A program made the translations under genes and the position numbers. Shown one piece after another: positions 1 through 7,438 of a stretch of 19,246 bases of DNA. The notes under the pieces are model-generated. The model was given only the letters and a program-made list of their open reading frames with translations, was not told the origin of the DNA and made no database searches. Source of the DNA: Hylemonella sp. UBA2468 (GTDB lineage Bacteria; Pseudomonadota; Gammaproteobacteria; Burkholderiales; Burkholderiaceae_C); the NCBI GenBank assembly GCA_002342165.1, contig DDPM01000194.1, positions 385 through 19,630 on the forward strand, read 5' to 3'. How positions within the stretch are numbered: position 1 is the stretch's first letter; every line of letters begins with the position of its first letter.

Positions 1-298
1 CGAGGGCGACAGACGCAAGGAAGAAAAGATATCGGATTTTCGTCAAGCCATGCGTTGGTTGATCGTTCAAGCTGAACACGCCACGGCTCGCCAACGTTAC
101 AAAGGCTTAGGCGAAATGAACCCAGAGCAACTGTGGGAAACCACCATGGATCCGGCGGTGCGTCGTTTGTTGCGTGTTCAAATTGATGACGCCATCGAAG
201 CAGACCGCGTGTTTACCATGCTCATGGGTGACGAAGTAGAACCTCGTCGTTTGTTCATTGAAGGCAATGCGCTGCGAGCGTCGAATATTGACGTTTAA
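1..298 (+). CDS. gyrB: DNA gyrase subunit B, C-terminal end (partial)
   Basis: This is the last ~98 codons of gyrB; the 5' part lies outside the window. Reading starts in frame at base 2 and ends with TAA at 296-298. GyrB is the ATPase subunit of the A2B2 gyrase that introduces negative supercoils. The visible part is the end of the Toprim/C-terminal region, recognised by the conserved block [20 protein letters not shown], which contacts GyrA and DNA, followed by the usual [19 protein letters not shown] ending near the terminal asparagine-rich tail. The stop overlaps the stop of the reverse-strand gene downstream through a shared TTAA. Base composition is near 50% GC, like the next gene and the first half of mnmG, and lower than the region after about 2255. 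Confidence 0.96.
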   Translation, partial: EGDRRKEEKISDFRQAMRWLIVQAEHATARQRYKGLGEMNPEQLWETTMDPAVRRLLRVQIDDAIEADRVFTMLMGDEVEPRRLFIEGNALRASNIDV

Positions 299-1011
299 TT
301 GGTGGTGCTCGCTATGACAGCGCCGCTGACCTTATGTTTTTGCATCGATGAATTGAGTTTGCCATCTTGGATGTATCTGTTGAGAAATGCTTGCACGGCG
401 GCGAGCAATTCCTCTCCCGCTTCTTGATGTATGGCCAGACACTGCTGGATTTGCATAAAGTGTCCCGGCAATATGCGCAGACCTTTGTGCTTGCGCATAT
501 CCATTTCTAACTGGTGTTTGACGCCTGCTGCAACTTGCGCTTGTTCTTTGATAAGCGTGTCGACGACCGTATCAGACGATGCGGCTTTCACGATGTGAGC
601 CTCTTTTAAATGACGGCTTAAAAATAAATCATAAGCACTGCCTAACCCCACCACGACACGATGTTGTGCACTATCCACCTCTGTCAGGGTTTTGATGTCG
701 CTGCTCTCTCTCACTAAATAACAACCTTCTATGTGCAGGTAAGCCTTTGTAAACCGAAGATGCTTTGCCCTGGCGGGGTCGTTTGCCACAAAGCCCAGAT
801 CCGCTTTCTTTTCCTCCAATAGCTCAACCGCTTCACGGGCATTTTGGACAACGATAAGGGCACAATCTTGTGCGGTTTCTTGTGCCCATGCGTTAGCAAT
901 ATCTACCGATATGCCTTGGATATGTCTTCCTTGTGCATAGGCCAACAAGGGGTTGCCTAGATTGATCACGCACTGAATCGCGCGTCTGGGTTTTGTCGTC
1001 ATGTTTTTCAT
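295..1011 (-). CDS. Family-3 solute-binding-like protein without signal peptide
   Basis: The 238-residue protein resembles bacterial extracellular solute-binding proteins of family 3 (amino-acid type). Features are a [10 protein letters not shown] start strand (about 15-24), [10 protein letters not shown] (33-42), the lobe segment [20 protein letters not shown] (72-91), the hinge-like [18 protein letters not shown] (119-136) and AAGVKHQLE (161-169). There is no hydrophobic N-terminus, so it is not an obvious Sec substrate. A group of such leaderless proteins is, from memory, common in Comamonadaceae; whether they act in the cytoplasm as sensors or catalytically is not known to me. The start is ambiguous: ATG at 1011 or ATG at 1002, neither with a strong Shine-Dalgarno. 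It converges on gyrB with 4-bp overlapping stops (TTAA at 295-298) and is divergent from mnmG. No permease or ATPase gene is adjacent. Confidence 0.82.
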   Translation of the reverse strand: MKNMTTKPRRAIQCVINLGNPLLAYAQGRHIQGISVDIANAWAQETAQDCALIVVQNAREAVELLEEKKADLGFVANDPARAKHLRFTKAYLHIEGCYLVRESSDIKTLTEVDSAQHRVVVGLGSAYDLFLSRHLKEAHIVKAASSDTVVDTLIKEQAQVAAGVKHQLEMDMRKHKGLRILPGHFMQIQQCLAIHQEAGEELLAAVQAFLNRYIQDGKLNSSMQKHKVSGAVIASTTN

Positions 1012-1106
1012 TGAGATTTATTGACTTCGGTGTTGATGCTTATTTTCGCTTTTTGTGCATAGCAAGCCTTGTCGTTCTAAAATGTATATTTACTTTGGGC
1101 GTGTTC
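1012..1106. other. Divergent gap between the solute-binding-like gene and mnmG
   Basis: This AT-rich 95-base gap must carry promoters for both directions. Candidate elements are TTGACT at 1021-1026 and a TAAAAT at 1078-1083, but spacings are poor and no single sigma70 promoter can be defended. No DnaA-box cluster was seen, so there is no sign that the replication origin lies here. Confidence 0.4.
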
Positions 1107-3164
1107 ATGCTTTTCCCACAGCATTTTGATGTGATCGTTGTCGGAGGCGGTCATGCCGGCACTGAGGTCGCGCTTGCCAGCGCTCGCATGGGATGCACCA
1201 CGTTGCTGCTGTCTCACAATATTGAAACACTGGGTCAAATGAGTTGCAATCCTTCCATCGGAGGGATTGGCAAAGGACATTTGGTTAAAGAGGTTGACGC
1301 TCTAGGTGGTGCCATGGCCTTGGCGACCGACGCCGCCGGCATACAGTTCAGAATACTCAACCGGTCCAAGGGGCCAGCGGTACGAGCCACACGCGCACAA
1401 GCCGACCGCTTTTTGTACAAAGCTGCTATTCGCCACCAACTTGAAAACCAACCCAATTTGTGGCTTTTCCAGCAGGCAGTAGATGACTTGATGATAGAAG
1501 GATCAAAGGTTGTCGGTGCAATCACGCAAGTGGGTATTCGCTTTGCATCTCGGGTAGTGGTTTTAACCGCAGGAACTTTCTTGGATGGAAAAATCCATAT
1601 CGGTTTGGAGAACCATTCTGCTGGTCGAGCCGGGGATCCTCCGGCCATGCGTTTATCGGCAAGACTCAAAGAATTAAAACTACCCCAAGGAAGATTGAAA
1701 ACCGGCACACCACCTCGCCTCGATGGCCGCAGCATCAACTTTGATCTTTGTACCGAGCAACCAGGTGACGGCATGGCGGGCGGTGAGTCTGCAGACATGC
1801 CTGTATTCAGTTTCATGGGTAGGCGTGAAATGCACCCACAGCAAATGCCTTGCTGGATCACGCATACCAATGAAAAAACCCATGAGATTATTCGTGGCGG
1901 CTTCGAGCGCAGCCCCATGTTTACCGGCAAGATTGAAGGCGTTGGCCCGCGGTATTGCCCCAGCGTAGAAGACAAAATCAACAGGTTCGCTGACAAAGCC
2001 AGCCACCAGATTTTTTTAGAGCCAGAAGGCTTAACTACCCACGAATATTATCCAAACGGGATTTCAACCAGTCTTCCATTTGATGTGCAGTATGCATTGG
2101 TACGCTCAATGCGTGGATTGGAAAATGCACATATCTTGCGCCCAGGTTATGCCATTGAGTATGACTACTTTGATCCAAGAGAACTCAAAACAAGCTTTGA
2201 AACCAAATCCATTCAAGGTTTGTTTTTTGCCGGTCAGATCAATGGCACCACCGGTTATGAAGAGGCGGCGGCCCAGGGCCTGTTTGCGGGCATCAATGCC
2301 GCCATCCAGTGCCGCCAGCTTGCGGGCGATCAGGGCGCCCCTGATTGTTGGCTGCCCCGCCGAGACGAGGCTTATTTGGGCGTCATGGTCGACGACCTGA
2401 TTACCAAGGGTGTGACCGAGCCCTACCGTATGTTCACCAGCCGCGCCGAGTTCCGCCTACAGTTGCGCGAAGACAATGCCGACTTGCGATTGACCGAAAC
2501 CGGCCGCATGCTCGGCTTGGTAGATGACGCACGTTGGGACGCGTTTTGCCGCAAGCGCGATGCGGTTTCACGTGAAACCGAACGCCTTAAGTCGACTTGG
2601 GTGAGCCCGCGCAACCTGACGCAGGATGAAGCCGAGCGCGTGTTGGGTAAGGCTATTGAGCGTGAGTACAACCTGTTTGACCTGTTGCGTCGCCCCGATG
2701 TGAGCTACGAAGCGCTGGCAGGCATGAGTGTGTCTGCGGCTGCAGACCCTTCCGTTTCACGTGAAACAACTTGGCGCGAAGCGCTTCAAAAAAGTCTGGG
2801 CGACTTGTATGCGCCGGTGGTAGAGCAGGTGGAAATAGCTGCCAAATATTCCGGCTACATCGACAGGCAAAAGGAAGAGGTAGGCAGAGCCCTGCACTTT
2901 GAGGGCCTGCGGTTGCCCGCAGATTTGGATTATTTGCAAGTTTCTGCCTTGTCCATAGAGGCGCGACAAAAGCTGCAAAAGCAAAGGCCCGAAACTTTGG
3001 GTCAAGCATCTCGCATATCCGGCATTACGCCGGCCACGATTTCGCTTTTATTGATTCATCTCAAAAAGCGGGGCGTCCATGGGTTGCCCGCTTTGGAGGG
3101 TTCAGCGGGCGAAATGGGCGCTTGCGGATTGGTGGGGCTTGCTGCGACGGATACCGGCCGCTGA
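1107..3164 (+). CDS. mnmG: tRNA uridine-34 carboxymethylaminomethyl synthesis enzyme MnmG (GidA)
   Basis: FAD-dependent MnmG works with MnmE to place the (carboxymethyl)aminomethyl group on wobble uridine 34 of tRNAs. The protein is 685 residues from ATG 1107, chosen because [20 protein letters not shown] matches the family N-terminus; an upstream in-frame start at 993 would add an unlikely 38-residue leader. The FAD dinucleotide motif GGGHAGTE is at 13-20, the conserved Cys47 lies in [11 protein letters not shown], and a second conserved Cys284 lies in YCPSVEDK. The C-terminal helical MnmE/tRNA-binding part ends [16 protein letters not shown], then about 30 extra residues run to the stop, which overlaps the rsmG start as TGATG. 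Length exceeds the ~630 of E. coli. Two parS-like palindromes are embedded at codons 487-491 and 550-554. GC content jumps near codon 383. Confidence 0.97.
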   Translation: MLFPQHFDVIVVGGGHAGTEVALASARMGCTTLLLSHNIETLGQMSCNPSIGGIGKGHLVKEVDALGGAMALATDAAGIQFRILNRSKGPAVRATRAQADRFLYKAAIRHQLENQPNLWLFQQAVDDLMIEGSKVVGAITQVGIRFASRVVVLTAGTFLDGKIHIGLENHSAGRAGDPPAMRLSARLKELKLPQGRLKTGTPPRLDGRSINFDLCTEQPGDGMAGGESADMPVFSFMGRREMHPQQMPCWITHTNEKTHEIIRGGFERSPMFTGKIEGVGPRYCPSVEDKINRFADKASHQIFLEPEGLTTHEYYPNGISTSLPFDVQYALVRSMRGLENAHILRPGYAIEYDYFDPRELKTSFETKSIQGLFFAGQINGTTGYEEAAAQGLFAGINAAIQCRQLAGDQGAPDCWLPRRDEAYLGVMVDDLITKGVTEPYRMFTSRAEFRLQLREDNADLRLTETGRMLGLVDDARWDAFCRKRDAVSRETERLKSTWVSPRNLTQDEAERVLGKAIEREYNLFDLLRRPDVSYEALAGMSVSAAADPSVSRETTWREALQKSLGDLYAPVVEQVEIAAKYSGYIDRQKEEVGRALHFEGLRLPADLDYLQVSALSIEARQKLQKQRPETLGQASRISGITPATISLLLIHLKKRGVHGLPALEGSAGEMGACGLVGLAATDTGR
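2564..2579. promoter_or_regulatory. parS: parS centromere site 1, inside mnmG
   Basis: GGTTTCACGTGAAACC is a perfect palindrome, extendable to 18 bp with the flanking C and G. It matches the widely conserved chromosomal parS core GTTNCACGTGAAAC, the loading site of ParB. It encodes V-S-R-E-T at MnmG codons 487-491. Its cognate parB lies about 3 kb downstream. The match is seen directly; binding is inferred. Confidence 0.93.
2753..2768. promoter_or_regulatory. parS: parS centromere site 2, inside mnmG
   Basis: CGTTTCACGTGAAACA carries a 14-bp perfect palindrome (2754-2767) matching the parS core. It again encodes V-S-R-E-T, at MnmG codons 550-554, in the same codon phase as site 1 and 189 bp away. 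It lies in a segment that looks inserted relative to shorter MnmG proteins. Confidence 0.93.
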
Positions 3165-3835
3165 TGCGCGCCATGGAAGCCGGTTTGCGTGAAGGTATCG
3201 CTGGGTTGGGCTTGAGTCTGACGGACAGTCAAATAGGCCAACTGCTGGACTACCTGGACCTGATCAGCAAGTGGGCCAAGGTCTACAACCTGACCGCCGT
3301 CCTTGATCCGCAGGAAATGCTGACGCACCATTTTCTGGACAGTCTGGCCGTGGTGCGGCCGCTGCAAACTCAACTGGACCACATGCGGGCATCCGCTGCC
3401 GTGGCGGCCGAGACGCCGGTGCGCTTGCTGGATGTGGGCTCGGGCGCCGGTTTGCCGGGCGCCGTGATCGCCATCTGCTGCCCGCAGATTTCCGTGCATT
3501 GCGTGGATACGGTGGCTAAGAAGGCTGCCTTCATCCAACAGGTGGCGGTGTCATTGAAGCTCCCCGGTCTGCGCGGCATCCATGCGCGCGTGGAGAACCT
3601 GAAGGAAACGTATCAGGTGGTCAGCTCACGCGCCTTTGCTTCGCTGGTGGATTTTGTGACCTGGTCTGGCCGGAGTCTGGCAGGGCAGGGAGTGTGGATG
3701 GCCATGAAGGGCAGGCACCCGGCGGATGAGATAGCGGCGCTGCCTGCGTCGGTGGAGGTGTTTCACGTGGAACCATTGGCGGTTCCGGGCTTGCAGGCGC
3801 AGCGTTGCATCGTTTGGCTGCGGCGCCGAGGCTAG
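3164..3835 (+). CDS. rsmG: 16S rRNA (guanine-N7)-methyltransferase RsmG (GidB)
   Basis: RsmG methylates N7 of G527 in 16S rRNA, in the 530 loop, using S-adenosylmethionine. From ATG 3164 the protein is 223 residues, slightly longer than the ~207 of E. coli. This start overlaps the mnmG stop as TGATG and fits the family N-terminus; an in-frame TTG at 3122 would extend into mnmG and is less likely. The SAM motif I LLDVGSGAGLPG is at 88-99, the acidic motif VDTVAKK at 114-120, and the family signature SSRAFASL at 154-161. The overlap implies translational coupling with mnmG, the classic gidAB pair. A third parS-like site lies at codons 199-204 near the C-terminus. Confidence 0.96.
   Translation: MRAMEAGLREGIAGLGLSLTDSQIGQLLDYLDLISKWAKVYNLTAVLDPQEMLTHHFLDSLAVVRPLQTQLDHMRASAAVAAETPVRLLDVGSGAGLPGAVIAICCPQISVHCVDTVAKKAAFIQQVAVSLKLPGLRGIHARVENLKETYQVVSSRAFASLVDFVTWSGRSLAGQGVWMAMKGRHPADEIAALPASVEVFHVEPLAVPGLQAQRCIVWLRRRG
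3759..3774. promoter_or_regulatory. parS: parS centromere site 3, inside rsmG
   Basis: TGTTTCACGTGGAACC read on the other strand is GGTTCCACGTGAAACA, which fits the core GTTNCACGTGAAAC with N = C. It encodes V-F-H-V-E-P at RsmG codons 199-204. It is about 0.9 kb before parA and about 1 kb from site 2, so the three sites form a cluster within 1.2 kb. Confidence 0.88.
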
Positions 3836-4069
3836 TCAAAAGTCATTCGCCGCAAGAGTTCTGGCGGGAACAGGTGGCTAGGGTACTCTGCAGAGTGAGG
3901 TAAAGGAGGAGGCCGAAAGGCTGGGCGGAAGAGCGGCGTTGCCCACCCCAACCCTTGTGAGGGCAAACGAAAGAGCCACACTTACGCACCACACAGCCGC
4001 AACATAAGATCAAACCTGGCGACACAAAAACCTAACGTAAACTCAGCCCTTCCATTTGAAAGCTCTTCC
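3836..4069. other. Intergenic region with hairpins between rsmG and lysE-type gene
   Basis: No convincing gene lies in these 234 bases. Structured elements are visible: a perfect 12-bp palindrome ACTCTGCAGAGT (3885-3896), a GCC-GAAA-GGC tetraloop hairpin (3912-3921), and 6-bp arms TTGCCC/GGGCAA (3939-3944 and 3961-3966). A purine-rich run GAGGTAAAGGAGGAGG precedes the tetraloop. The reverse strand has a 60-codon open frame (3843-4025) with cysteine-rich, low-complexity translation that I do not consider coding. It could be an rsmG terminator/leader, a small RNA, or a dispersed intergenic repeat; none can be settled by eye. Confidence 0.4.
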
Positions 4070-4684
4070 ATGCTCGGCGTTACCGACTACGGCACTTTTG
4101 TCGTCACCGTGATTGTGTTTTTGGCCATTCCAGGCCCCGGCAATCTGGCCTTGGTCACCAGCACCAGCAAGGGTGGAGTTGCGGGGGGGCTGGCCGCAAC
4201 GCTGGGCGTCATTCTGGGTGACCAGGTCCTCATGTGGTCGGCCGTAGCAGGCGTTGCTGCCTTGCTGGCCGCCTCTCCTGAGGCCTTTGCCATGGTCCAA
4301 TGGGTCGGCGCAGCCTACCTCGCCTGGTTGGGCGGGAAGATGCTGTTGGCCAAGCCGGGTGCCGCGCCCGCCATCCACATCAAGCCCGGTCACTACCTGC
4401 GCCAGGCCTTTATGATCACCTTGCTCAACCCCAAGGCCATCCTGTTCTACCTGGCCTTTTTTCCGTTGTTCGTCGACAAGGCGCAGCAGCAGGGACTGCT
4501 TACCTGCGGCCTCATGGCAGCCACCATCGCGGCACTGACCTTTCTGTACGGCCTGGGTGCAACCTTGTTGACGTACTTTCTGGCCGAACGCATGCGCGCC
4601 AATCCCCGGGTGGGTCACTTGCTGGAGAAGGTGGCTGGCGTATTCCTGCTGGGCTTCGGTATCAAGCTGGCACTTTCCAAATAG
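4070..4684 (+). CDS. LysE/RhtB-family amino-acid exporter
   Basis: The 204-residue integral membrane protein belongs to the LysE/RhtB translocator family, which exports amino acids or related metabolites across the inner membrane by proton antiport. The family marker FLAIPGPGNLALVTSTSKGG occupies 17-36 and the second marker LLNPKAILFYLAFFP occupies 118-132. About six hydrophobic segments are visible: roughly 8-28, 40-65, 70-95, 112-135, 143-165 and 185-203. The ATG at 4070 gives the normal family length. It ends 6 bp before parA, so the two are probably co-transcribed, although export and chromosome segregation share no obvious function. The exported substrate cannot be told from the sequence. 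Confidence 0.9.
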   Translation: MLGVTDYGTFVVTVIVFLAIPGPGNLALVTSTSKGGVAGGLAATLGVILGDQVLMWSAVAGVAALLAASPEAFAMVQWVGAAYLAWLGGKMLLAKPGAAPAIHIKPGHYLRQAFMITLLNPKAILFYLAFFPLFVDKAQQQGLLTCGLMAATIAALTFLYGLGATLLTYFLAERMRANPRVGHLLEKVAGVFLLGFGIKLALSK

Positions 4685-4690
4685 GGCACC

Positions 4691-5479
4691 ATGAAAATAT
4701 TCTGCATCGCCAATCAAAAAGGGGGAGTGGGCAAGACCACGACCACCGTCAACCTCGCCGCCGGTCTGGCCAAGATTGGTCAGCGCGTGTTGATGGTGGA
4801 CCTGGACCCGCAGGGCAACGCCACCATGGGCTCCGGCGTGGACAAGCGCAAGATCGAACTCTCGGTTTACGACGTGCTGCTGGAGTCGGCCACCATTCCC
4901 GAGGCGCGTGTGCAGAGCGCTAAGCTACAAGAGGCTGGCTGTAGCTACGACATACTGGGCGCCAACCGTGAACTGGCGGGCGCCGAGGTGGAGCTGGTGG
5001 AGGTGGAGCGCCGCGAACGCCGCCTCAAGACGGCCATCGCTGCCGTGGCCAGCGCATACGACTTTGTGCTCATCGACTGCCCGCCCAGCTTGTCCATGCT
5101 CACGCTCAATGGCCTGTGCAGCGCCCACGGGGTCATCGTGCCCATGCAGTGCGAGTACTTTGCGCTTGAGGGATTGACCGACTTGGTCAACACCATCAAG
5201 CAAGTGCATGCGAATCTCAACAAAGACCTGCAAATCATCGGTCTGCTGCGTGTGATGTTTGACCCCCGCATCACCCTGCAAATGCAGGTGAGCGAGCAGC
5301 TCAAGGCACACTTTGGCGACAAGGTGTTTGACGCGGTCATTCCCCGCAATGTGCGCTTGGCCGAGGCCCCCAGCTACGGCGTACCCGGCGTGGTGTTTGA
5401 CCCCTCCTCCAAAGGTGCGCAGGCTTTTGTGACCTTCGCCGAAGAAATGGTGGCGCGCATTCAATCCTTGAAGTCGTAA
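4691..5479 (+). CDS. parA: Chromosome-partitioning ATPase ParA (Soj)
   Basis: This 262-residue ATPase of the ParA/MinD superfamily binds nucleoid DNA as an ATP dimer and is released by ParB, driving segregation of origin-proximal parS sites. The deviant Walker A motif KGGVGKTT is at 10-17 with signature Lys10 and catalytic-site Lys15, the A' motif VDLDPQGN at 36-43, and Walker B FVLIDCPPSL at 125-134. It lacks the long N-terminal DNA-binding domain of plasmid ParA, as expected for chromosomal Soj-type proteins. A short stretch around residues 77-84 (SAKLQEAGCS context) looks longer than usual and is encoded by a DNA inverted repeat. It sits 6 bp after the exporter gene and 59 bp before parB. 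Confidence 0.97.
   Translation: MKIFCIANQKGGVGKTTTTVNLAAGLAKIGQRVLMVDLDPQGNATMGSGVDKRKIELSVYDVLLESATIPEARVQSAKLQEAGCSYDILGANRELAGAEVELVEVERRERRLKTAIAAVASAYDFVLIDCPPSLSMLTLNGLCSAHGVIVPMQCEYFALEGLTDLVNTIKQVHANLNKDLQIIGLLRVMFDPRITLQMQVSEQLKAHFGDKVFDAVIPRNVRLAEAPSYGVPGVVFDPSSKGAQAFVTFAEEMVARIQSLKS
4923..4946. repeat. Short inverted repeat inside parA
   Basis: Arms AGCTACA (4923-4929) and TGTAGCT (4940-4946) are separated by 10 bases. The palindrome encodes part of the AKLQEAGCS stretch of ParA, between the helix after the nucleotide site and the YDILGANRELAG motif. Small AGCT-bounded palindromes are, from memory, scattered through Comamonadaceae genomes, so this may be an inserted mini-repeat kept in frame. 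Confidence 0.5.
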
Positions 5480-5538
5480 ACCGACAAATCCCCTATTTCC
5501 CCAATTAATACGTAGCAAAAGCAACCGAAAGCACTCAT

Positions 5539-6522
5539 ATGGTTACCAAAAAACCCAAAGGATTGGGCATGGGCTTAGAGGCCCTCTTGGGCCCAACGGC
5601 CACCCATGACCGTTCGGCAGACGCCTCCAGCCCTACCACCTTGCAGCTTACAGACTTGGTGGCGGGCATGTACCAGCCCAGGACCCGCATGGACGAAGGT
5701 GCACTCTATGAATTGGCCGAATCCATCAAGGCGCAGGGCATCATGCAGCCGATTTTGGTGCGCCCCCTAAGCGCAGAAGAGGCGCGCAGCAAACGTGTGG
5801 CCATGCTGGCGGCCGGCGCCACCTTGCCCCAAGGCGACGCTTGGCTGGACCAGCCTTTGTATGAAATCATTGCAGGTGAGCGGCGCTTTCGCGCTGCCAA
5901 GTTGGCGGGCCTGGACAGCGTGCCCGTGCTGGTGCGCGACGTGCCCAACGAGTCAGCGGCCGCCATGGCGCTGATTGAAAACATTCAGCGTGAAGACCTC
6001 AACCCCTTGGAGGAGGCTCAAGGCCTGCAAAGACTGATCAAGGAGTTTGGGATGACGCACGAACTGGCTGCCCAAGCGGTGGGCCGCTCACGCAGTGCAG
6101 CCAGCAATTTGTTGCGTCTGCTCAATATGGCCGATCCCGTACAAACCATGCTCATGGCCGGTGACATTGACATGGGCCATGCGCGCGCACTGCTGGCGCT
6201 GGACCGCGCCACGCAAATCACGGCGGGCAACCAAATTGCCGCCAAAAACATGTCAGTGCGAGAAGCCGAAAGTCTGGTGAAAAAGCTGAGCGCAGAGTTT
6301 GCGCTGACTCCACAAAAGCCTAAAAAAGAAAAGTCGCGCGATCTGCGCCGCTTGGAGGAGGAGTTGTCAGACTTGCTCACGGCCGCTGTGGAAGTGCGCA
6401 TTAAAAAGCGCATCAAGCGCGCAGGCAGAATGGAAGACATGGGCGAATTGAGCATTCAGTTTGCCTCAATGGATGAGCTCAATGGCTTGATCGACCGTTT
6501 ACGGGGTCATTCGTTGAGTTAA
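5539..6522 (+). CDS. parB: Chromosome-partitioning protein ParB (Spo0J), CTP-dependent clamp
   Basis: The 327-residue ParB loads at parS, switches to a sliding clamp with CTP and stimulates ParA. The N-terminal ParA-activating peptide KKPKGLGMGLEALLG is at 4-18. The ParB/Srx nucleotide-binding domain runs from about 36 to 150 with GERRFRAA at 113-120 and ENIQREDLNPLEEA at 147-160. The parS-reading helix-turn-helix is around 172-195 (MTHELAAQAVGRSRSAASNL). A basic linker (about 253-265) and a C-terminal dimerisation domain follow. Residues about 78-107 form an extra, alanine-rich segment between QPILVRPL and YEIIAGERRFR, which most ParB proteins lack. No strong Shine-Dalgarno precedes ATG 5539. 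The three parS sites lie upstream. Confidence 0.96.
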   Translation: MVTKKPKGLGMGLEALLGPTATHDRSADASSPTTLQLTDLVAGMYQPRTRMDEGALYELAESIKAQGIMQPILVRPLSAEEARSKRVAMLAAGATLPQGDAWLDQPLYEIIAGERRFRAAKLAGLDSVPVLVRDVPNESAAAMALIENIQREDLNPLEEAQGLQRLIKEFGMTHELAAQAVGRSRSAASNLLRLLNMADPVQTMLMAGDIDMGHARALLALDRATQITAGNQIAAKNMSVREAESLVKKLSAEFALTPQKPKKEKSRDLRRLEEELSDLLTAAVEVRIKKRIKRAGRMEDMGELSIQFASMDELNGLIDRLRGHSLS

Positions 6523-6577
6523 GCCTCAACCCTAAGCCATCCTTTGCCCTGCTTTACCCCGCTGCCGCCACGAAGTC

Positions 6578-7381
6578 ATGCTCAAAACCATGCCTTGGCC
6601 CTTACCGGCTTTGCTCACATGGGGTTTGGCTTGGGGCGTCTTCAAGGTGCTCTTGGGCATGGAGCTGGACGCTTTATGGGTGTTGGGTGTGCCCTGTGCA
6701 CTTGGAGTGGGCATGAGCTTACTCGGCGGTACATGGTGGCGGCGGCTCTTTATTGGATTGGGCTTTCCGGTATCGGCCAGCGTGGTGGGCGGGTTGGAGT
6801 TGCCCGCTTGGGGCTGGCTGGTGCCTTTGGGAGTGTTGTTGCTCATTTACCCGCTGAATGCTTGGCGCGATGCACCCCTGTTCCCCACGCCCCCTGACGC
6901 CTTGAACGAGCTTCCCAGCGTGGCACCGCTGGAGCCCGGCGCGCGCCTGTTGGACGCGGGCTGCGGCTTGGGCCATGGCCTGCAGGCCTTGCGTCAGGCT
7001 TACCCCTTGGCACAGTGGTTTGGTCTGGAGTCCAGCAGCGTGTTGGCGGCATGGTGCGCCCGCCGCTGCCCATGGGCTCAGGTGGAGCGCGGTGATATTT
7101 GGGAGGCCGACTGGTCCAGCTATGACCTGGTTTATGTCTTTCAGCGTCCTGAGTCTATGGAGCGAACCTTATCTAAAGCAAGTACCGAAATGAAAGCGGG
7201 CACTTACCTTGTAAGCTTGGAGTTTGAGGCTACAGGCTACGAGCCGCAAGCGCAAATTCAGCTTCTTGAAGTGGAGGAACAGCCCTCGGGCCAACACAAA
7301 ACCCTGGATCAAGGCAAGCTGGTCTGGGTGTACCGTGCGCCCTTTCAAGCCCGTGTGCAAGCACCGCGCCTCCACCCATAA
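6578..7381 (+). CDS. Membrane-anchored class I SAM-dependent methyltransferase
   Basis: The 267-residue protein starts with a hydrophobic half that holds three or four probable membrane helices (about 8-26, 31-50, 57-73, 76-92), followed by a compact Rossmann methyltransferase. The SAM motif I RLLDAGCGLGHG is at 123-134, motif II-like FGLESSS at 148-154, and the strand DLVYVFQRPESM at 183-194. The substrate is unknown. The fold is short, and the substrate-binding part seems minimal. It lies 55 bp after parB on the same strand and may be its operon partner; 57 bp later comes the cobalamin gene. ATG 6578 was chosen as the first in-frame start, but ATG 6590 is possible. I know of no function for this subfamily. 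Confidence 0.8.
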   Translation: MLKTMPWPLPALLTWGLAWGVFKVLLGMELDALWVLGVPCALGVGMSLLGGTWWRRLFIGLGFPVSASVVGGLELPAWGWLVPLGVLLLIYPLNAWRDAPLFPTPPDALNELPSVAPLEPGARLLDAGCGLGHGLQALRQAYPLAQWFGLESSSVLAAWCARRCPWAQVERGDIWEADWSSYDLVYVFQRPESMERTLSKASTEMKAGTYLVSLEFEATGYEPQAQIQLLEVEEQPSGQHKTLDQGKLVWVYRAPFQARVQAPRLHP

Positions 7382-7438
7382 TGGACCAGAAACAAAAACC
7401 TGAACCATTTACCTAAACCCAAGCCAACAAGGACTCTT

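Noticed and set aside
1012..1130. Possible oriC/DnaA-box region next to mnmG
   Set aside because: Only a loose TTTTCCCACA-like string is present; there is no cluster of TTATCCACA boxes and no AT-rich unwinding element.
3843..4025. Reverse-strand 60-codon open frame in the rsmG-lysE gap
   Set aside because: It has a cysteine-rich translation without a family pattern and no ribosome-binding site, and it overlaps hairpins. More likely non-coding structure.
4300..4923. Out-of-frame 207-codon reading across the exporter and parA
   Set aside because: It crosses two real genes with conserved motifs in other frames, and its translation is low-complexity.
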